Positions 50,807 to 59,505 of a stretch of DNA of 64,000 nucleotides are shown one piece after another. The position numbers were made by a program, and so were the translations under genes. Source of the DNA: an uncultured Halomonas sp. (GTDB lineage: Bacteria > Pseudomonadota > Gammaproteobacteria > Pseudomonadales > Halomonadaceae); contig NZ_CANLFS010000007.1 in the NCBI RefSeq assembly GCF_947490095.1, positions 81,602 to 145,601 of the forward strand. Reading direction: 5' to 3'. The notes beneath the pieces are model-generated. The model did not search any database. It had not been told where the DNA came from and saw only the letters and a list, made by a program, of their open reading frames with translations. Numbering within the stretch: the stretch's first letter is position 1; each line of letters begins with the position of its first letter.

Positions 50807-50992
50807 CTATAGTGTTTCGATCGCCCAGCCTATCAGTGCTTCGGCAAGGGCGTCGGATGCCCGTCCCAAGGCCTGCACCGCCGCTTCGGGGGTGGCATCA
50901 CCGACCGTGGATGTCATCTCGAAGCACTGGCTGGACAGCCGTTCGCGGCTGGACTCGTCAATCAGCTGGGCGTCGAGGCGTACGTGGGGCAT
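50807..50992 (-). pseudogene. C-terminal remnant of an ABC-transport auxiliary lipoprotein gene
   Basis: The minus strand encodes a 61-residue segment starting MPHVRLDAQLIDESSRERL, then SQCFEM, and ending AVQALGRASDALAEALIGWA. This pattern resembles the C-terminal part of PqiC/ABC auxiliary lipoproteins that accompany MlaD-type systems. Signal peptide, lipobox and the first two thirds are absent. It overlaps the last ~31 bases of the hydrolase gene in another frame. Probably the residue of a deletion. Confidence 0.55.
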
Positions 50993-51819
50993 CCGAGAAA
51001 GCGGCGAATCGGTTCGACCTGGCTGGCGCGGTCGAGATAGGGGGCGTGGCCGCAGCCGGCCGCCTCCAGTGTGACCAGGCGCGGCCGTGTCTCGGCCATG
51101 CGTTCCAGGGTGGAGGCGGCGAGCAGGGGAGAGCTGGCGCCGCGGATCACCATCACGGGGCTCGCCAGGGCGGCCCAGTCGGCCCACAGATCCCTGGGCG
51201 TGTCGTGGACAAATTGCGCGACGATCCGAGGGTCGTAGTGAAAGCTCCAGCGCCCATCGGGAAGGCGTCGCGCGCTTTCCAGTGCCAGGCGTCGCCAGCT
51301 ATCGTCGTCCTCGATGCCAAACCCCGCATAGTGATGACGCAGCTCTTCCTCGAGGTCGCGGAAGCTCGAGAATTCATGGGGGCGCGAGAAGTAATCGCCT
51401 AGCTCGGCGAGGCCGTCCGGGGCGAGTTCGGGGCCGATATCGTTGAGCACCAGGCGTTCGATGCGACCGGCCGTGGCGGGTTCGGCTGCCAGGCGAAGGC
51501 CCAGGAGCCCGCCCATGGAGGTGCCCAGCCAGGACACCCGGTCGAGGGCGAAATACTCGAGAATGGCCCAGGCGACCCTGGCATAGGCGGCGTAGGTATA
51601 GTCCTGGTCGGGGCGGGGCGACCACGCCGACAGGCCACGCCCCGGGGTGTCCGGGGCCAGTATTCGCCACTTCGGTCCCAGGCGATGGGCCAGTTCGGCG
51701 AAATCGCCACCATGGCGGGCCAGGCCATGCCAGGCGATCAGGGTACGCGGGGCATCGGGATGCCATATCCGCACCGCCACGTCGAGATCGTCTACGCTGA
51801 TCCAGTCAAGATGCTGCAT
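50962..51819 (-). CDS. Alpha/beta hydrolase fold protein
   Basis: 285 residues: oxyanion region LIAWHGLARHGGDFAEL, nucleophile elbow SWLGTSMGGLLGLRLA (Ser near 102), acid within the VMVIRGASSPLL region and catalytic His in GCGHAPYLDR. Related to esterases, haloalkane- and dienelactone-type hydrolases; substrate unknown. The final residues CPTYASTPS come from sequence that, in another frame, belongs to a lipoprotein relic, so the natural C-terminus may have been altered by a deletion. No signal peptide. Confidence 0.8.
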   Translation of the reverse strand: MQHLDWISVDDLDVAVRIWHPDAPRTLIAWHGLARHGGDFAELAHRLGPKWRILAPDTPGRGLSAWSPRPDQDYTYAAYARVAWAILEYFALDRVSWLGTSMGGLLGLRLAAEPATAGRIERLVLNDIGPELAPDGLAELGDYFSRPHEFSSFRDLEEELRHHYAGFGIEDDDSWRRLALESARRLPDGRWSFHYDPRIVAQFVHDTPRDLWADWAALASPVMVIRGASSPLLAASTLERMAETRPRLVTLEAAGCGHAPYLDRASQVEPIRRFLGCPTYASTPS

Positions 51820-51848
51820 GCCGCGCCTCCGCCATTAGGGGATACAAC

Positions 51849-51863
51849 GAATATGCCATATTC
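51849..51863. promoter_or_regulatory. Dyad GAATATG-C-CATATTC upstream of tolC
   Basis: A perfect 7-bp palindrome with 1-base centre in the 122-base divergent region between the hydrolase and tolC. A half-site AATGTATGTA (51905-51914) resembling half of the AcrR operator lies nearer tolC. Confidence 0.4.
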
Positions 51864-51941
51864 TTCCTCGATGATAAGGTGGAATCGAAGCATGAACATG
51901 CGACAATGTATGTAAATATCCCATTGATCGAGGATGAGCCG

Positions 51942-53381
51942 ATGACGTCTTCCTGCCCGTCGCGTTGTTCCCGCCCGTCGCGCGTCCTGCGCCGTGCCCT
52001 GTTGCCGATGATGATGATGGCCTCCGCCCTGGCGGCTCCCGCTCAGGCAGCAGACCTGCTGACCATCGCGCAGGATGCCCTGCAGAATAACGCCGAGCTG
52101 GCGTCGGCTCGTTCCCAGGCGGGCAGCGTTGAGGCGGGGCGTGATGTGGAGCGGGCCGACCTCCTGCCTCAGGTCAGCGCTTCCGGCAACCTGACCCACA
52201 GTCGTCAATACGAGACTCAGTCGGTTCCCGGTCAGCCGCAGGGTGATGACAGCATCAATCAGTTCGGCATCACCCTCGAGGCCACCCAGGCGCTCTTCAA
52301 TGCCATCGATAGCCGGCAGGTGGAGCGCACCGAACGCCAGATCGATCAGCAGCTGTATAGCCTGGCCGCCACCGAGCAAGGCGTGCTGATCGCGGTATCC
52401 ACCGCTTACTTCGAGATTCTGCGCGCCCATGAGGTGCTGGAGGCCCGCCGCGCCCAGGAGCGGGCCATCAATCGCCAGCTCGAGCAGGCCCGCGAGCAGT
52501 TCGAGGTGGGCCTGATCGCGATTACCGAAGTGGAGGAGGCCAAGGCGGCCTTCGACCAGGCCAGGGCGACCAGCATCGCCGCCGAGAGCGACCTGCAGGT
52601 GCGCTTCGAGGCCCTGGAGCGGCTCACCGGGCAGCGCTACGCGAGCATCGACACCCTTGGCGAGGAGCTAGCCATCGCCACTCCTACGCCGGCGGACCGG
52701 GGGGCCTGGGTGGAGCTGGCCATGCAGAACAACCCTCAGGTACTGGCCAGCCAGGCCGGTATTGAGGTGTCGCGTAGCGCGGTGGAGATCGCCCGTGCCG
52801 GCTATCTGCCCCAGGTCAACGCCTTCGCCAACTACAATTACGCAGACAATGATGCCGATGGTGTCGAGGGACACGATTCCAGTAGCCAGGTCGGCGTGGG
52901 CGTCAGCATGCCTCTTTACACCGGTGGCCGTACCCGTGCCTCGGTTCGTCAGAGCACCTATCTGCTGGAGTCATCCCAGTATGACTTCGAGGATCAGCGG
53001 CGTAGCACGATCCAGGAAGTGCGCTCCAGCTATACCCGGGTGACCAATGACGTTTCCACGGTGGAAGCGCGGGCCCAGGCGGTGGTTTCCAATCAGAGCG
53101 CCCTGGATGCCACACGAGCCGGCTATGAGGTGGGAACTCGCAATATCGTCGATGTGCTCAACGCCGAACAGAACCTCTACAACGCCGTTGCCGATCTGGC
53201 CAGCGCCCGCTACGACTACGTGATCGACCTGCTGACCCTGCGTCAGCAGGCCGGCACCCTCGACGAAGAGGCCCTGGCCGAGGTCAATGCCTGGCTCGGT
53301 GCCGAGAGTATCGACTTTCAGCTCCCCGACGAGGGCGAGTACGAGGCGGTGATGAATATTGGCGAGCGCCCCACGCCCTAA
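51942..53381 (+). CDS. tolC: TolC-family outer-membrane efflux channel
   Basis: 479 residues. A signal peptide (~1-33: RRALLPMMMMASALAAP, cut after AQAA) precedes two OEP repeats with the long periplasmic helices. Internal repeat marks are LTIAQDALQNNAELASARSQ in the first half and ELAMQNNPQVLASQAGIEVS in the second, and the strand YLPQVNAFANYNY. It forms the trimeric exit duct for AcrAB and probably also for YhiI-RbbA. GAGG (51930-51933) supports the ATG at 51942; the frame is open to 51879 but would not start with a signal peptide. It precedes acrA by 125 bases. Confidence 0.92.
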   Translation: MTSSCPSRCSRPSRVLRRALLPMMMMASALAAPAQAADLLTIAQDALQNNAELASARSQAGSVEAGRDVERADLLPQVSASGNLTHSRQYETQSVPGQPQGDDSINQFGITLEATQALFNAIDSRQVERTERQIDQQLYSLAATEQGVLIAVSTAYFEILRAHEVLEARRAQERAINRQLEQAREQFEVGLIAITEVEEAKAAFDQARATSIAAESDLQVRFEALERLTGQRYASIDTLGEELAIATPTPADRGAWVELAMQNNPQVLASQAGIEVSRSAVEIARAGYLPQVNAFANYNYADNDADGVEGHDSSSQVGVGVSMPLYTGGRTRASVRQSTYLLESSQYDFEDQRRSTIQEVRSSYTRVTNDVSTVEARAQAVVSNQSALDATRAGYEVGTRNIVDVLNAEQNLYNAVADLASARYDYVIDLLTLRQQAGTLDEEALAEVNAWLGAESIDFQLPDEGEYEAVMNIGERPTP

Positions 53382-53441
53382 GCCATGACCCGGTTGGTCG
53401 AATACCGATAGCCGTCGAAGCTTTGCTTAGGCGGCTAATGT

Positions 53442-53467
53442 TTACTTCCATACAAGTGTGAATGTAA
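53442..53467. promoter_or_regulatory. AcrR-like operator between tolC and acrA
   Basis: An imperfect 26-base dyad: TTACTTCCATAC, AA, GTGTGAATGTAA, with 9 of 12 arm positions pairing. The right arm contains GTGAATGTA, as in the E. coli AcrR site. Likely bound by the TetR-family regulator at 58779-59393. It suggests acrAB has its own promoter within the tolC-acrA gap. Confidence 0.5.
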
Positions 53468-53506
53468 GATCCATTCATCTGACGTTTTAACGGGAATTCC
53501 CCACAC

Positions 53507-54748
53507 ATGAAAATCCCATACCGCCTCGGCCAGAAGAGCCTTCTCGTTCTGGCCGTCAGCCTGTTGCTGGCCGCCTGTGGACAGGATGAGGCCCCCGAGC
53601 AGGCGCCGTCGGGCGCCCAGGAAAAGCCTCCGCATCCGGTGGAGGTGGCCGAGCTGACCCGCCAGGACCTCGACCTGGACCGTTCCTACCCGTCGTTGCT
53701 GCGTAGCGATGACGAGGTGACCCTGGTGGCTCGCGTCACCGGTACTCTCGAACAGCGCCACTTCGAGCCTGGCGAGATGGTGGAGAAGGGGGAGGTGCTC
53801 TACTCCATCGAGCCGGATGTCTACCAGGCGGCGGTCAAGCAGCGTGAAGCCGACCTGCAGAGTGCCCGGGCCGAGCTGGAGCGGGCCCAGCGTGATGCCA
53901 ACCGCTTCGAACGCCTGCTGAGCCAGAACTCGGTAAGCCGCCAGCAGGTCGACCAGGCACGTTCGGAGCTCAGCGTGGCGCGGGCGTCGGTGGTTCAGGC
54001 CGAGGCGGCGTTAGTGACGGCCCGGATCGATCTCGACTATGCCGAAGTCACCGCACCGGTGTCGGGGATGATCAGCCTCGGCCGGATCAATGTCGGTAAC
54101 CTGGTGAGCAATGCCACCGAGCTTGCCACCATCACGCCTCTCGACCCCCTCGAAGTGCGCTTTCAGTTACCCCAGCGTGATGCCTTCGAGCTGCGCCGCC
54201 AGAGAAGTGAGGCGGACGCCGAAGAGATGATTCAGGCGGTGTTGGAGGTGCCGGGTCCTGCGGGTGAGGAAGATGATCGCCTGGAAGGGCGCCTGGACTT
54301 CCTGGGATCTCGCGTGGAAGAGGGCACCAGCACGGTGCAGGCCAGCGCTACCTTTGCGAACCCCGAACACCGTGTGCTGCCTGGGCAATTCGTGCGGGTC
54401 AGCCTGGAAGGGCTCAAGCGCTTCGACGTCCTGGCGGTACCCGAGATCGCTGTCGGTCAGGGGTTGATGGGGCCCCAGGTGTTCGTTCTCGACGAAGACA
54501 ATGTGGCCCGTGCCCGTCCGGTTGGCCTGGGCGATGTGGCCGGGTCCTGGCACATCCTGCGTGATGGCGTCGAGCCGGGTGAGCGAGTGGTGATGGGTGA
54601 CCTGGCCGGTATCGAGCCAGGCGTGACCATCGAGCCGCTGCCCTTCGATGGCGATGCCCAGGCGCTGGTCGAGCGCACCATGCAGGCCGATGACGCGAAG
54701 CAGGGCGCAAAGGAAGCGAGCGGTTCGGCCGGTGAGGACGACACCTGA
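53507..54748 (+). CDS. acrA: RND efflux periplasmic adaptor (lipoprotein)
   Basis: 413 residues. A lipoprotein signal ends LLLAACG (Cys near 24); lipoyl half-motifs ARVTGTLEQRHFEPGEMVEKG and IDLDYAEVTAPVSGMISLG flank a helical hairpin (~100-165), then the beta-barrel and membrane-proximal domains. It bridges AcrB and TolC. The stop TGA shares its final A with the acrB ATG (54748). Confidence 0.93.
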   Translation: MKIPYRLGQKSLLVLAVSLLLAACGQDEAPEQAPSGAQEKPPHPVEVAELTRQDLDLDRSYPSLLRSDDEVTLVARVTGTLEQRHFEPGEMVEKGEVLYSIEPDVYQAAVKQREADLQSARAELERAQRDANRFERLLSQNSVSRQQVDQARSELSVARASVVQAEAALVTARIDLDYAEVTAPVSGMISLGRINVGNLVSNATELATITPLDPLEVRFQLPQRDAFELRRQRSEADAEEMIQAVLEVPGPAGEEDDRLEGRLDFLGSRVEEGTSTVQASATFANPEHRVLPGQFVRVSLEGLKRFDVLAVPEIAVGQGLMGPQVFVLDEDNVARARPVGLGDVAGSWHILRDGVEPGERVVMGDLAGIEPGVTIEPLPFDGDAQALVERTMQADDAKQGAKEASGSAGEDDT

Positions 54749-57700
54749 TGAACTTCTCCAACTTCTTTATCAAGCGGCCGATCTTCGCCACGGTGCTGGC
54801 GATCATCCTGACGCTGGTCGGGGTGGTCAGCCTACGCGTGCTGCCGATCGAGCAGTACCCCAGCGTGGTGCCGCCTACCGTCTCGGTGAGTGCCCAGTTC
54901 CCCGGCGCCGATGCCGAAACGGTGGCGCAGACGGTGGCGGCCCCCCTGGCCGAGGCGATCAACGGCGTCGAGGACATGCTCTACATGACCTCGACCAGTG
55001 GTGACAATGGCTCCATGAGCCTCAATGTGGCCTTCGATATCGGCACCGAAGGCGATATCAACACCATCAACGTCAATAACCGTGTGCAAGGGGCCCTCTC
55101 CCAGCTGCCCGAGGCGGTGCAGGCCCAGGGCGTGACCGTGGAGTTGAGCTCCAGTTCGATCCTGATGCTGGTGTCGCTGATCTCGCCACAAGGCGACTAC
55201 GACAACGTCTTCATGCAGAACTATGCCACCCTCAACATTCTCGACGAGCTTCGCCAGCTACCCGGGGTGGGGGAGGCCTCGGTGCTGGGGGGTGGCGAGT
55301 TTGCCATGCGTATCTGGATGGATCCGGACAAGCTAGCACAATACGATCTGACGCCGACCGAAGTGGCCGCGGCGATTCGCAGCCAGAACACCGAGGTCCC
55401 CGCGGGCAGCCTGGCCAGCACGCCCCAGAGCGAGCCGCGTGCCTTTACCTACACGATCACCGCCGGGGGCCGCCTCAACGACGTCAACGACTTCCGCGAG
55501 ATTCGGTTGCGCACCAACCCCGACGGGTCGTCGCTGCAGCTGAGTGACGTGGCACGCATCGAGCTGGGGGCTTCCTATTACGGGGTCAGTGCCGAGCTGA
55601 ATGGCAGCGCCATGACGCCGATCATCATCAACCAGCAGCCAGGTGCCAACGCCCTCGAGACGGCCCGGTTGGTCAACGAAGCCATGGCCGACCTGGAGGC
55701 GCGCTTCCCGCCGGGACTCGAGCAGGTCGTGCCCTACGACACCACGCTGTTTATCGGCGCCTCCGTCGATACCGTGACCCATGTGTTTGTCGAGGCATTC
55801 CTCATCGTCGGGGTGATCCTGTTCGTCTTCCTGCAGAACTGGCGCTTTACCCTGATCGCCATGTCGGTGGTGCCGGTATCGGTACTGGCGACCTTCGCGG
55901 GCTTCTACCTGTTCGGCTTCTCGATCAACCTGCTGACGCTGTTCGCCCTGGTGCTCTCCATCGGCATCGTGGTGGATGACGCCATTCTGGTGGTGGAAAA
56001 CGTCGAGCGGGTGCTGAGCCATGACGATGATATCAGCGTACCTCAGGCGACCATCCGTGCCATGAAGGAAGTGGGCGGGCCCGTGATCGCGACGACCCTG
56101 ATCATGGCCGCGGTGTTCGTGCCGGTGGCCTTCCTGGGTGGTTTCACCGGTCAAATCTATCAGCAGTTTGCCCTGACGGTGGCGATCTCGGTGGCCTTCT
56201 CGGCGCTGATGGCGCTGACCCTGACGCCGGCCTTATCGGCCGTGTTTATCAAGCACAAGAGCGAGATGGGGCAGTCGAAGCTGTCGCGTGCCATCCATAC
56301 GCCGCTGCGCCTTTTCGACAGCCTGTTCGCCGGTATCACGGCCGCCTACATGTGGGTGGTCAAGGCGCTGGTCCGCTTCTGGGGATTGGCGCTGCTGCTT
56401 ACCGGCCTGGTGATTGGCGGTTCCTGGTGGCTCTATCAGACCACCCCCTCGACCCTGGTGCCCGAGACCGACCAGGGACTTGTGCTGACGGCGGTACAGC
56501 TCCCGGATGCCGCTTCTCTGGACCGCACCCGGGCCTATATGGATGAGCTGAGTGCGCGTATCGAGGCAATCGAGGGCGTCGAGTACAGTGCCGCGGTGGC
56601 GGGCTATGACATGCTCGCCAGCTCGGTCAACTCGGCCCGCGGCATCATGTTCATCACCATGGTGCCCTGGGAAGAGCGGACGCTGACGGCGGACCAGCTG
56701 GTTGGCAAGATCATGCAGCTGGGCGCTCAGGTCTCCGGCGGTTCGGCGATGGCCTTCAATATGCCGCCGATCATGGGGCTTTCCACTACCGGTGGCTTCA
56801 CGGGGTATCTGCAGTCCTTCGAGGGGGCCACGCCCCAGGAGTTGTTCCAGGCCTCGCTCAAGGTGATGCAGGCGGCGGGCGAGCATCCGGCGCTGAAGCG
56901 TGTCTTTACCACCTTCAACGTCAATGTGCCGGGCTATCGCGCCGAAATCGACCAGCAGAAGGCGTTGAGCTATGGCGTCTCGCTATCACAGCTCAACGCG
57001 ACGCTGGCCAATACCTTCGGCACTGGCTTCGTCAATTACTTCAACTACCAGAACCGTAACTTCCAGGTCTACCTGCAGAACGAGGACGAGTTCCGCAAGA
57101 CGCCGGACGATATCGGCAGCGTCTATGTACGCGGTGGCAGCGGTGAACGCATCCCACTTTCGGAGTTCGTGACCCTGGAGCGCCAGGCCAAGCCCACGGT
57201 GGTGTCGCGTTTCGGCGTCTATCTCGGCGCCCAGTTCCAGGGCGGACCGGCGCCGGGGTACAGCTCGACCCAGGCGATCACCGCCATGGAGGAGGTCGTT
57301 GCCGAGACCCTGGGCAACAACTGGGGCATGGGCTGGACCGGTACGGCCTATCAGGAAAGCCAGATGGGCAGTGCCGCCAGCCTGGCGATCATCTTCGGCC
57401 TGTTGATGGTGTTCCTGATCCTGGCGGCCCAGTACGAGAGTTGGTCGCTGCCGCTGGCCGTGTTGACCGCCACACCCTTTGCCTTCCTGGGCGGGATCGG
57501 TGGTATCGCGCTGCGTGGGCTGGATACCAGCGTCTACGTGCAGATCGGCATGCTGGTGGTAGTAGGCCTGGCGGCCAAGAACGCCATCCTGATCGTCGAG
57601 TTCGCCGAGTTGCAGCGCAAGGAGCTAGGACAGACGATTCGTGAGGCGGCCATCAGCGCGGCGGAGCTACGCTTCCGGCCGATCGTGATGACCTCGCTGG

Positions 57701-57927
57701 CCTTCATTCTGGGCACCCTGCCGCTGGCCATGGCCAGCGGGGCGAGTGACGTCAGCAGCCACCATATCGGCACCACGGTGGCGATGGGCATGGCCTCGGT
57801 GGCGGTGTTGGGGAGTTTCTTCATCCCCAGCTTCTACGCCATGATCGCCACGGTCACCGAGTGGCTGGGACGCAAGTTGCGCGGCAAGGAAGCGCCGCAT
57901 CAGGCGGCAGGCACCGAAGAGGGCTAG
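54748..57927 (+). CDS. acrB: RND multidrug efflux permease
   Basis: 1059 residues (E. coli AcrB 1049), HAE1 family, twelve membrane helices and two large periplasmic loops. Proton-relay residues are visible: two Asp in GIVVDDAILVVENV (helix 4) and Lys in AAKNAILIVEFAEL (helix 10). N-terminal FFIKRPIFATVLAIIL and RVLPIEQYPSVVPP are typical. It expels drugs, bile-like compounds or organic solvents using the proton gradient. A strong terminator (57953-57978) closes the operon. Confidence 0.96.
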   Translation: MNFSNFFIKRPIFATVLAIILTLVGVVSLRVLPIEQYPSVVPPTVSVSAQFPGADAETVAQTVAAPLAEAINGVEDMLYMTSTSGDNGSMSLNVAFDIGTEGDINTINVNNRVQGALSQLPEAVQAQGVTVELSSSSILMLVSLISPQGDYDNVFMQNYATLNILDELRQLPGVGEASVLGGGEFAMRIWMDPDKLAQYDLTPTEVAAAIRSQNTEVPAGSLASTPQSEPRAFTYTITAGGRLNDVNDFREIRLRTNPDGSSLQLSDVARIELGASYYGVSAELNGSAMTPIIINQQPGANALETARLVNEAMADLEARFPPGLEQVVPYDTTLFIGASVDTVTHVFVEAFLIVGVILFVFLQNWRFTLIAMSVVPVSVLATFAGFYLFGFSINLLTLFALVLSIGIVVDDAILVVENVERVLSHDDDISVPQATIRAMKEVGGPVIATTLIMAAVFVPVAFLGGFTGQIYQQFALTVAISVAFSALMALTLTPALSAVFIKHKSEMGQSKLSRAIHTPLRLFDSLFAGITAAYMWVVKALVRFWGLALLLTGLVIGGSWWLYQTTPSTLVPETDQGLVLTAVQLPDAASLDRTRAYMDELSARIEAIEGVEYSAAVAGYDMLASSVNSARGIMFITMVPWEERTLTADQLVGKIMQLGAQVSGGSAMAFNMPPIMGLSTTGGFTGYLQSFEGATPQELFQASLKVMQAAGEHPALKRVFTTFNVNVPGYRAEIDQQKALSYGVSLSQLNATLANTFGTGFVNYFNYQNRNFQVYLQNEDEFRKTPDDIGSVYVRGGSGERIPLSEFVTLERQAKPTVVSRFGVYLGAQFQGGPAPGYSSTQAITAMEEVVAETLGNNWGMGWTGTAYQESQMGSAASLAIIFGLLMVFLILAAQYESWSLPLAVLTATPFAFLGGIGGIALRGLDTSVYVQIGMLVVVGLAAKNAILIVEFAELQRKELGQTIREAAISAAELRFRPIVMTSLAFILGTLPLAMASGASDVSSHHIGTTVAMGMASVAVLGSFFIPSFYAMIATVTEWLGRKLRGKEAPHQAAGTEEG

Positions 57928-57952
57928 TCGGTCCTGTGTGGCCAGCGTAAGC

Positions 57953-57978
57953 AGGGGCGCCTCTCGAGAGGCGCCCCT
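57953..57978 (+). terminator. Terminator after acrB
   Basis: AGGGGCGCCTCTCGAGAGGCGCCCCT, perfectly self-complementary arms of 13 bases, followed by TTCTTG; 25 bases after the acrB stop. Confidence 0.8.
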
Positions 57979-58051
57979 TTCTTGTACCAGTGCAAAATAT
58001 TCTCGCCCGGCATGGCCGTCGTGATGGGGGCTTGGCCTTCGGCCAGGCGGG

Positions 58052-58068
58052 TCGACTATAGTAGTCGA
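58052..58068. promoter_or_regulatory. Dyad upstream of the membrane protein gene
   Basis: TCGACTA-TAG-TAGTCGA, perfect 7-bp arms, 43 bases before the start codon at 58111. Position and symmetry suit an operator; the regulator is not known. Confidence 0.35.
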
Positions 58069-58110
58069 TGAGGTCTCATTCGTTGGCTAAGTATAGTCGG
58101 GGAGATGGCC

Positions 58111-58782
58111 ATGCCGTTTATCATGGAGATTGCGCTGAGTTTTCCCGTGGTGGTCTTCAGCGGGTTGGTCCTGCTGGTAGTGATCTACTGGATGCTGGTG
58201 GCGATGCGCCTGGCGCCGCTGGAACTGTTCGAGCACGACAGCCTGAAGGGGGATTACCTGTCCAGTTCGCTGGTGGCGCTGGGATTTGCCGGCGTGCCGG
58301 CCACCTTTTCGCTGTCGGTGCTGCTGCTGATCGCCGGGGGCATTACGCTGCTGGTGGAGTTGTTCGTCCTGCGCTGGCTGGAACTGGGTCTGTTTCGAGT
58401 GCCGTTGGGGGTGGTCGTGCTGTGGGCGGCCTTCGCCATCGCTTCGCCACTGGCCGCGGCGCTCTGTGGCACGATGCGTCGCTGGTTTCAGCGTCAGCTT
58501 CCGGGCCGCCGGCGCTGCCTGCTGGGTGAGCATGTCGAGGTGCTGGCCGAGCCGGATGCCGAGGGTTGGACCCGGGCCTCCCTGCTCGATGCCCCCGGGC
58601 AGGAGATACGCCTGCACGGCAAGGCGGGCAGCATGCCTCGCGTTGGGGAGCATCGGGTGCTGGTGAAGTTCGTGGCGCAGGAAAACGCCTATCGCAGCGT
58701 CCAGGCCCAGGAGTTTCGCGAGGCGAGGGCCCATCTCCAACGGCTGCGACTCGGCGGGGGGCGCTCGGCCACGACCTCCTAG
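58111..58782 (+). CDS. Inner-membrane protein with C-terminal OB-fold-like domain (YqiJ/NfeD-like)
   Basis: 223 residues: three hydrophobic helices (about 10-32, 60-90, 98-125), then a soluble C-terminal domain (~135-195: CLLGEHVEVLAEPDAEGWTRASL, IRLHGKAGSMPRVGEHRVLV) suggestive of an OB fold as in YqiJ or NfeD proteins, which partner with flotillins. No flotillin gene is in the window, and the similarity is judged by eye only. GGAG (58101-58104) gives proper spacing to the ATG at 58111 rather than to the ATG at 58105. Convergent with acrR; their last 4 bases overlap. Confidence 0.55.
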   Translation: MPFIMEIALSFPVVVFSGLVLLVVIYWMLVAMRLAPLELFEHDSLKGDYLSSSLVALGFAGVPATFSLSVLLLIAGGITLLVELFVLRWLELGLFRVPLGVVVLWAAFAIASPLAAALCGTMRRWFQRQLPGRRRCLLGEHVEVLAEPDAEGWTRASLLDAPGQEIRLHGKAGSMPRVGEHRVLVKFVAQENAYRSVQAQEFREARAHLQRLRLGGGRSATTS

Positions 58783-59393
58783 GGGTGTCGCATCAGGGTG
58801 AGTTGGGCCTCAACCAGCTCACTCCCCTTGGTCACCAGCGAAAACTGTTCGTGGTTGCGCAGCCAGTCGTGGAAGAGCCCACCGAGCAGTGCCTGCATCA
58901 GCTCGGCCGCGAGGGCGGGAGAGAAGCCTTCGCGTAGCTGGCCCTGGCGTGCAGCGCAGGTAAAATAGTCGGTCAGGGCGCCGCAGGCCTCGTCTGCCAT
59001 TTCGTTTTGCATGGTCAATGGGTCGATATCGCCGAACACCTCGCAGTGATGGACCAGAATGGCATGAACCCGCCGGTAGCGAGGTTGCTCCAGGCGCTCG
59101 AAGCCCCTCAGGATGGCGAGCCGAATGGCTTCCAGGGGGGACTCCTCCAGGCTCGGTTCCGTCACCTCCTCGATCAGCTCCTGGAAGGGCATGCGCACCC
59201 GGCCGAGCATGGCCTGGAAGAGATCTGCCTTGTTCTTGAAGTGCCAGTAGACGGCACCGCGCGTCATGCCGGCGTGACGCGCGATCTGCTCGAGGGAGGT
59301 GTGTGCGACCCCCTTGGCGAGGAAGACCTCTTCGGCGGCGTCGAGCAGGGCTTCGCGGGTCGCGGCGGCCTCGGCCTTGGTGCGTCGGGCCAT
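58779..59393 (-). CDS. acrR: TetR/AcrR-family transcriptional repressor
   Basis: 204 residues. N-terminal TetR helix-turn-helix: LDAAEEVFLAKGVAHTSLEQIARHAGMTRGAVYWHF split over residues ~17-52. The C-terminal ligand domain resembles AcrR/TtgR (VHAILVHHCEVFGD, LLGGLFHDWLRN). It probably represses the TolC-AcrAB genes and itself. A 14/16 palindrome CATACATGAATGTATG lies at 59451-59466 in its own promoter region, and a related dyad precedes acrA. Confidence 0.88.
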   Translation of the reverse strand: MARRTKAEAAATREALLDAAEEVFLAKGVAHTSLEQIARHAGMTRGAVYWHFKNKADLFQAMLGRVRMPFQELIEEVTEPSLEESPLEAIRLAILRGFERLEQPRYRRVHAILVHHCEVFGDIDPLTMQNEMADEACGALTDYFTCAARQGQLREGFSPALAAELMQALLGGLFHDWLRNHEQFSLVTKGSELVEAQLTLMRHP

Positions 59394-59450
59394 GGATAAT
59401 GTCTCGTAAGAAGTTGATACGTCTATTCTACCCGAAGCGCCCGGCCTTTA

Positions 59451-59466
59451 CATACATGAATGTATG
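59451..59466. promoter_or_regulatory. AcrR-type operator in the acrR/aspartoacylase-like divergent region
   Basis: CATACATGAATGTATG, 14 of 16 positions symmetric, embedded in TTTACATACATGAATGTATG. Very close to the E. coli AcrR site halves (TACATACAT and GAATGTATG). It lies 58 bases before acrR and 40 before the divergent gene. Confidence 0.65.
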
Positions 59467-59505
59467 CCAAGTCGCCGCAGCCCCGTTCCTCGTCAGGAGT
59501 ACCGC

